Positions 5,838 to 8,058 of a stretch of DNA of 8,058 nucleotides are shown here, piece by piece. Position 1 is the first letter of the stretch, and each line of letters starts with the position of its first letter. The notes beneath the pieces were generated by a model. That model had not been told where the DNA came from, did not search any database, and saw only the letters and a list, made by a program, of their open reading frames with translations. Source of the DNA: Pseudomonadota bacterium. Its GTDB lineage: Bacteria > Pseudomonadota > Alphaproteobacteria > Caulobacterales > Caulobacteraceae. Made by a program: the position numbers and the translations under genes. The stretch lies in the NCBI GenBank assembly GCA_023424215.1, contig JAFAEC010000166.1, positions 1 to 8,058 of the forward strand, given 5' to 3'.

Positions 5838-5930
5838 GTGGAGATCGCGGGCGAAGGCTTCGCCAACCTGGTCAGGGCCGGAAGGCAGCAGCCACAACGA
5901 ATTCCCCTTCGGGTCGCGGTCTCCACCTTC
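5838..5930 (+). ncRNA. ffs: Signal recognition particle RNA, small bacterial (4.5S) type
   Basis: The conserved SRP core CTGGTCAGGGCCGGAAGGCA, followed by GCAGCC, is present, with the GGAA tetraloop at 5880-5883 closed by GCC and GGC. The ends form a 12-bp helix: GTGGAGATCGCG (5838-5849) pairs with CGCGGTCTCCAC (5915-5926), with one G-U pair. After a small internal loop, CGAAGG (5852-5857) pairs with CCTTCG (5906-5911). This is the single extended hairpin of the small bacterial SRP RNA, which binds Ffh and works with FtsY in co-translational membrane targeting. The 5' end is set from the stem and promoter; the 3' end is uncertain by several bases. No intrinsic terminator is visible downstream. 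Its neighbourhood (nudC on one side, dnaX on the other) matches the usual location of ffs near dnaX. Confidence 0.93.
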
Positions 5931-5944
5931 TCCTGACATTCTGG

Positions 5945-6547
5945 CTAGGGGTTGGGCCGGACCGCTCCGAGCAGCAGCACCGTCGGGCCGTCGGCCCTCA
6001 CCACGGCGGCGAGCAGAAGCTTGCGCCTCAGGGCGGCCTCACCGAGTTCGCCGTCCTCCGCTTCGAACAGGGTGTTCTCGGACCGGAAGTGGGAGCCCTC
6101 CCGTGAGTAGAGCCATGCCTGCTGACCTTCGAGCATGATGGGAGCGAAGCCGAGGTAGTCCTCCATCCGGCCAGCCATCTGCGCCGGATCCGCCGGTTCC
6201 GTGCCGATCGCGCAGGTTTCCATGCGTATCCCGTCGATTGCAAACAGCTCGCGGCCGTCGACCCAGCCGGTGAGCAGCATCTCCAGCGCCGCCGGAGCCT
6301 TGCCGTCGTCCGGCAGGCTATTGACGTGGATCGATGGCTCCTCGAACGGCATGTCCTCGGGAGAAAACATGTCCGAGGGCAGCTTGGTCCAGCCGGCGCT
6401 CTCCGCTGCTGCAACGGCGGAGGCGGCAGTGGCGTCGGCACCGACGCACATGTCGAGGAAGGTCTCGAACGGCTCGGCCGCCGCCGACGAAGCCGAAAGG
6501 AGGGCGACGGCCGCCCCCGCGGCGACGATTATCGACCCGGACGTCAT
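5945..6547 (-). CDS. Secreted or periplasmic protein of unknown function
   Basis: The product has 200 residues. Residues 1-24 form a signal peptide (MTSGSIIVAAGAAVALLSAS then SAAA) with probable cleavage before Glu25. The mature protein has two cysteines, Cys34 in LDMCVG and Cys112 in METCAIG, which may form a disulfide. The rest is mixed alpha/beta and acidic, with WVDGRELFAIDG near residue 95 and a closing strand-rich segment LLLAAVVRADGPTVLLLGAV. There are no further membrane segments. The ATG is supported by GGAGGGG 6 bases upstream. A promoter-like pair lies at 6585-6612. The gene is convergent with ffs (15 bases from its likely 3' end) and divergent from dnaX. I do not recognise the family. 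Reading frame, signal peptide and Shine-Dalgarno together make it a convincing gene. Confidence 0.85.
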   Translation of the reverse strand: MTSGSIIVAAGAAVALLSASSAAAEPFETFLDMCVGADATAASAVAAAESAGWTKLPSDMFSPEDMPFEEPSIHVNSLPDDGKAPAALEMLLTGWVDGRELFAIDGIRMETCAIGTEPADPAQMAGRMEDYLGFAPIMLEGQQAWLYSREGSHFRSENTLFEAEDGELGEAALRRKLLLAAVVRADGPTVLLLGAVRPNP

Positions 6548-6584
6548 GCTCTACCCCTCCGGCGCAAATTCGCGCAGTCGTGCA

Positions 6585-6612
6585 ACCCTAGCAGGCATAT
6601 CCCCGACCACAA
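6585..6612 (-). promoter_or_regulatory. Candidate promoter for the secreted protein beside dnaX
   Basis: On the minus strand TTGTGG (6612-6607) and GCTAGGGT (6592-6585) are 14 bases apart, fitting the Caulobacter-type TTG...GCTA housekeeping pattern. Transcription would begin about 30 bases before the ATG at 6547, leaving room for the GGAGGGG ribosome-binding site. The assignment is by consensus only. Confidence 0.4.
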
Positions 6613-6646
6613 TGCCGGTAGGCGTCGCCGGGGGATGCGCGGCCGC

Positions 6647-6674
6647 GGAGTCTCACGCTATGACGGAGCCATGA
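6647..6674 (+). promoter_or_regulatory. Possible four-codon leader ORF (MTEP) coupled to dnaX
   Basis: ATG at 6660 reads Met-Thr-Glu-Pro and then TGA (6672-6674), which overlaps the dnaX start in an ATGA arrangement. GGAG at 6647-6650 lies 9 bases before this ATG, a good spacing. The GGAG at 6665-6668 is only 2 bases before the dnaX ATG, too close to act well for dnaX itself. A GANTC site is at 6648-6652. Translational coupling is possible but such tiny ORFs also arise by chance. Confidence 0.2.
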
Positions 6675-8058
6675 GCCACAGCGACCCGAGTCTCGACGGT
6701 CCCCCCTGGGACGAGGACGCCCCGGAGGCGGAGGTCGTCGAGCGCGACCCCAACACCGAGGACATGTTCGGCGCCCCCGAGCCCGCCGGCATGCGCGAGG
6801 CCGAGGCCGCCGCCGCGCCGGTCGAGGCCGCTCCCGAGGCCTCGAAGCTGGCCCCGGCCGCCGCGCCTGCGCCAGGCGTCGAAGCCTCTTCCGGCGAGGA
6901 CGAGGCCTACACCGTTCTGGCCCGCAAATACCGGCCGCGCACCTTCGAGGACCTGATCGGCCAGGAGGCCATGGTCCGCACCCTGACCAACGCCTTCGCC
7001 ACCGGCCGCATCGCCCACGCCTTCATGCTCACCGGCGTCCGCGGGGTCGGCAAGACCACCACCGCGCGCCTGCTGGCCCGCGCCCTGAACAACGAGACCG
7101 ACGTCATCGACCGTCCGTCGCTGGCCCTGACCGCCCACGGCCGGCACGACGCCGCCATCATGGCCGGCCAGCACATGGACGTGATGGAGATGGACGCGGC
7201 CTCGCACACCGGGGTCAACGACATCCGGGATATCCTCGAGAGCGTGCGGTATGCGCCGGTCGAGGCGCGCTACAAGGTCTACGTCCTCGACGAGGTCCAC
7301 ATGCTGTCGACGCAGGCGTTCAACGCCCTGCTGAAGACGCTGGAGGAGCCGCCGCCGCACGCCAAGTTCATCTTCGCCACCACCGAGATCCGCAAGGTGC
7401 CGGTGACCATCCTGAGCCGCTGCCAGCGTTTCGACCTGCGGCGGGTGGAGCCGGAGATTCTCGTCGACCACCTCGGCCGCATCGCCGAGCGCGAGGGCAT
7501 GCGCATCGAACCGGACGCCCTGGCCCTGATCGCCCGCGCCGCCGAGGGTTCGGTGCGCGACGGCCTGTCGCTGCTCGACCAGGCGCTGGTGCAGGCGGAG
7601 AAGGGCGAGCTGGTGCAGACCTCGACGGTCCGCGACATGCTCGGCCTCGCCGACCGCAGCCAGACCATCGCCCTGTTCGAATCGATCATGGCCGGGCGCA
7701 CCCCCGAGGCGCTGGAGAATTTCCGCACCCTGTACGGCTACGGCGCCGACCCGGTGCAGGTGACCAACGACCTGCTGGAGCATTGCCACGCCGCCTCGGT
7801 GGCCAAGATGCTGGGGCCGCAGGCGACCCGCCTGCCCAACGACCAGGCCCAGAAGCTGGCGGCCCTGGGGGCGGTGATCTCGGCCGGGACCCTGTCGCGG
7901 GTCTGGCAGATGCTGCTCAAGGCGCTGGACGAGGTGCGGCGTGCACCCAATCCGGCCGACGCGGTCGAAATGGCCATCGTCCGCCTCGCCTACGCCGCCG
8001 ACCTGCCGGGTCCGGAAGAGGCGCTGAAGGCCCTGCGCGACGGCGAGCCGGTCGGCGG
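6671..8058 (+). CDS. dnaX: DNA polymerase III subunit tau/gamma (clamp loader), C-terminus beyond window
   Basis: The visible 462 codons encode the AAA+ clamp-loader ATPase that opens and loads the beta sliding clamp; the C-terminal tau region is cut off by the window edge. The AAA+ core starts at Tyr80 (YTVLARKYRPRTFEDLIGQE). It shows Walker A GVRGVGKT (122-129), Walker B DEVH (207-210), sensor 1 at FATTE (Thr237/Thr238), the arginine-finger motif SRC (249-251), and sensor 2 in GSVRDGLSLLDQ (Arg296). The collar domain begins after about residue 310. Two oddities stand out. A 79-residue acidic, Ala/Pro-rich extension precedes the core. The zinc module between Walker A and B has no cysteine (ALNNETDVIDRPSLALTAHG), which I believe is usual in alphaproteobacteria. 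The start at 6671 is the best candidate; Met32 and Met41 are later options. Any frameshift or processing site for gamma lies outside the window. Confidence 0.95.
   Translation, partial: MSHSDPSLDGPPWDEDAPEAEVVERDPNTEDMFGAPEPAGMREAEAAAAPVEAAPEASKLAPAAAPAPGVEASSGEDEAYTVLARKYRPRTFEDLIGQEAMVRTLTNAFATGRIAHAFMLTGVRGVGKTTTARLLARALNNETDVIDRPSLALTAHGRHDAAIMAGQHMDVMEMDAASHTGVNDIRDILESVRYAPVEARYKVYVLDEVHMLSTQAFNALLKTLEEPPPHAKFIFATTEIRKVPVTILSRCQRFDLRRVEPEILVDHLGRIAEREGMRIEPDALALIARAAEGSVRDGLSLLDQALVQAEKGELVQTSTVRDMLGLADRSQTIALFESIMAGRTPEALENFRTLYGYGADPVQVTNDLLEHCHAASVAKMLGPQATRLPNDQAQKLAALGAVISAGTLSRVWQMLLKALDEVRRAPNPADAVEMAIVRLAYAADLPGPEEALKALRDGEPVG

Noticed and set aside
5827..6605. Shared 10-mer CATATCCCCG at the ffs promoter (5827-5836) and upstream of dnaX (6596-6605)
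   Set aside because: A single 10-base match within 8 kb is expected by chance, and the dnaX copy has no -35 at the proper distance.
6653..7789. Minus-strand frame of 378 codons opposite dnaX
   Set aside because: The plus strand encodes complete DnaX motifs; the antisense product is low-complexity and has no family features.
7900..8058. Search for a dnaX programmed-frameshift slippery site
   Set aside because: No A-rich heptamer is visible up to the window end; the equivalent region would lie beyond the edge, so nothing can be concluded.

Overview
The window is GC-rich bacterial chromosome. It most likely comes from an alphaproteobacterium of the Caulobacterales, with Brevundimonas or a close relative the best guess. 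The reasons are a DnaX that lacks the zinc-finger cysteines of the E. coli protein, a CycM-like membrane-anchored cytochrome c divergent from kdsB, promoter-like pairs that fit the Caulobacter housekeeping consensus (TTG... and GCTA...), and GANTC (CcrM-type) and CtrA-like sites in intergenic gaps. The genus is inferred; nothing in the sequence proves it.

Layout, left to right. Positions 1-108 (-) are the first 36 codons of an exported protein that runs off the window. Positions 203-1585 (+) encode an M17 leucyl aminopeptidase with every catalytic and metal residue in place. It is followed closely by an SH3b-NlpC/P60 cysteine peptidase (about 1652-2431, +); the pair looks like a peptide or muropeptide degradation operon. 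A strong bidirectional terminator (2446-2479) separates it from a convergent gene for a membrane-anchored c-type cytochrome with a long Pro/Ala tail (2499-3239, -). That gene diverges from kdsB (3378-4100, +), the CMP-Kdo synthetase of LPS assembly. A small secreted four-cysteine protein that resembles a free-standing PPC beta-sandwich follows (4217-4633, +). Its stop codon overlaps that of the convergent nudC gene (4630-5562, -) through a shared CTAG.

Upstream of nudC is a non-coding stretch with a 63-bp-period imperfect repeat made of GTCC-led 9-mers, plus a flanking inverted repeat. Next comes the signal recognition particle RNA gene ffs (about 5838-5930, +), with a recognisable promoter spaced 17 bp. 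A secreted or periplasmic protein of unknown function (5945-6547, -) sits between ffs and dnaX. dnaX (6671-8058+, +) is open at the right edge; it has a 79-residue acidic/Ala/Pro-rich N-terminal extension before the AAA+ clamp-loader core.

Most of the window is housekeeping: peptide turnover, respiration, LPS, nucleotide sanitation or NAD turnover, protein targeting and replication. The parts that look least explained are the repeat element between nudC and ffs, the two small secreted proteins (PPC-like, and the unknown one beside dnaX), and possible CtrA/CcrM sites near the left edge and at the dnaX start. I see no mobile element, phage, CRISPR array or obvious defence system.
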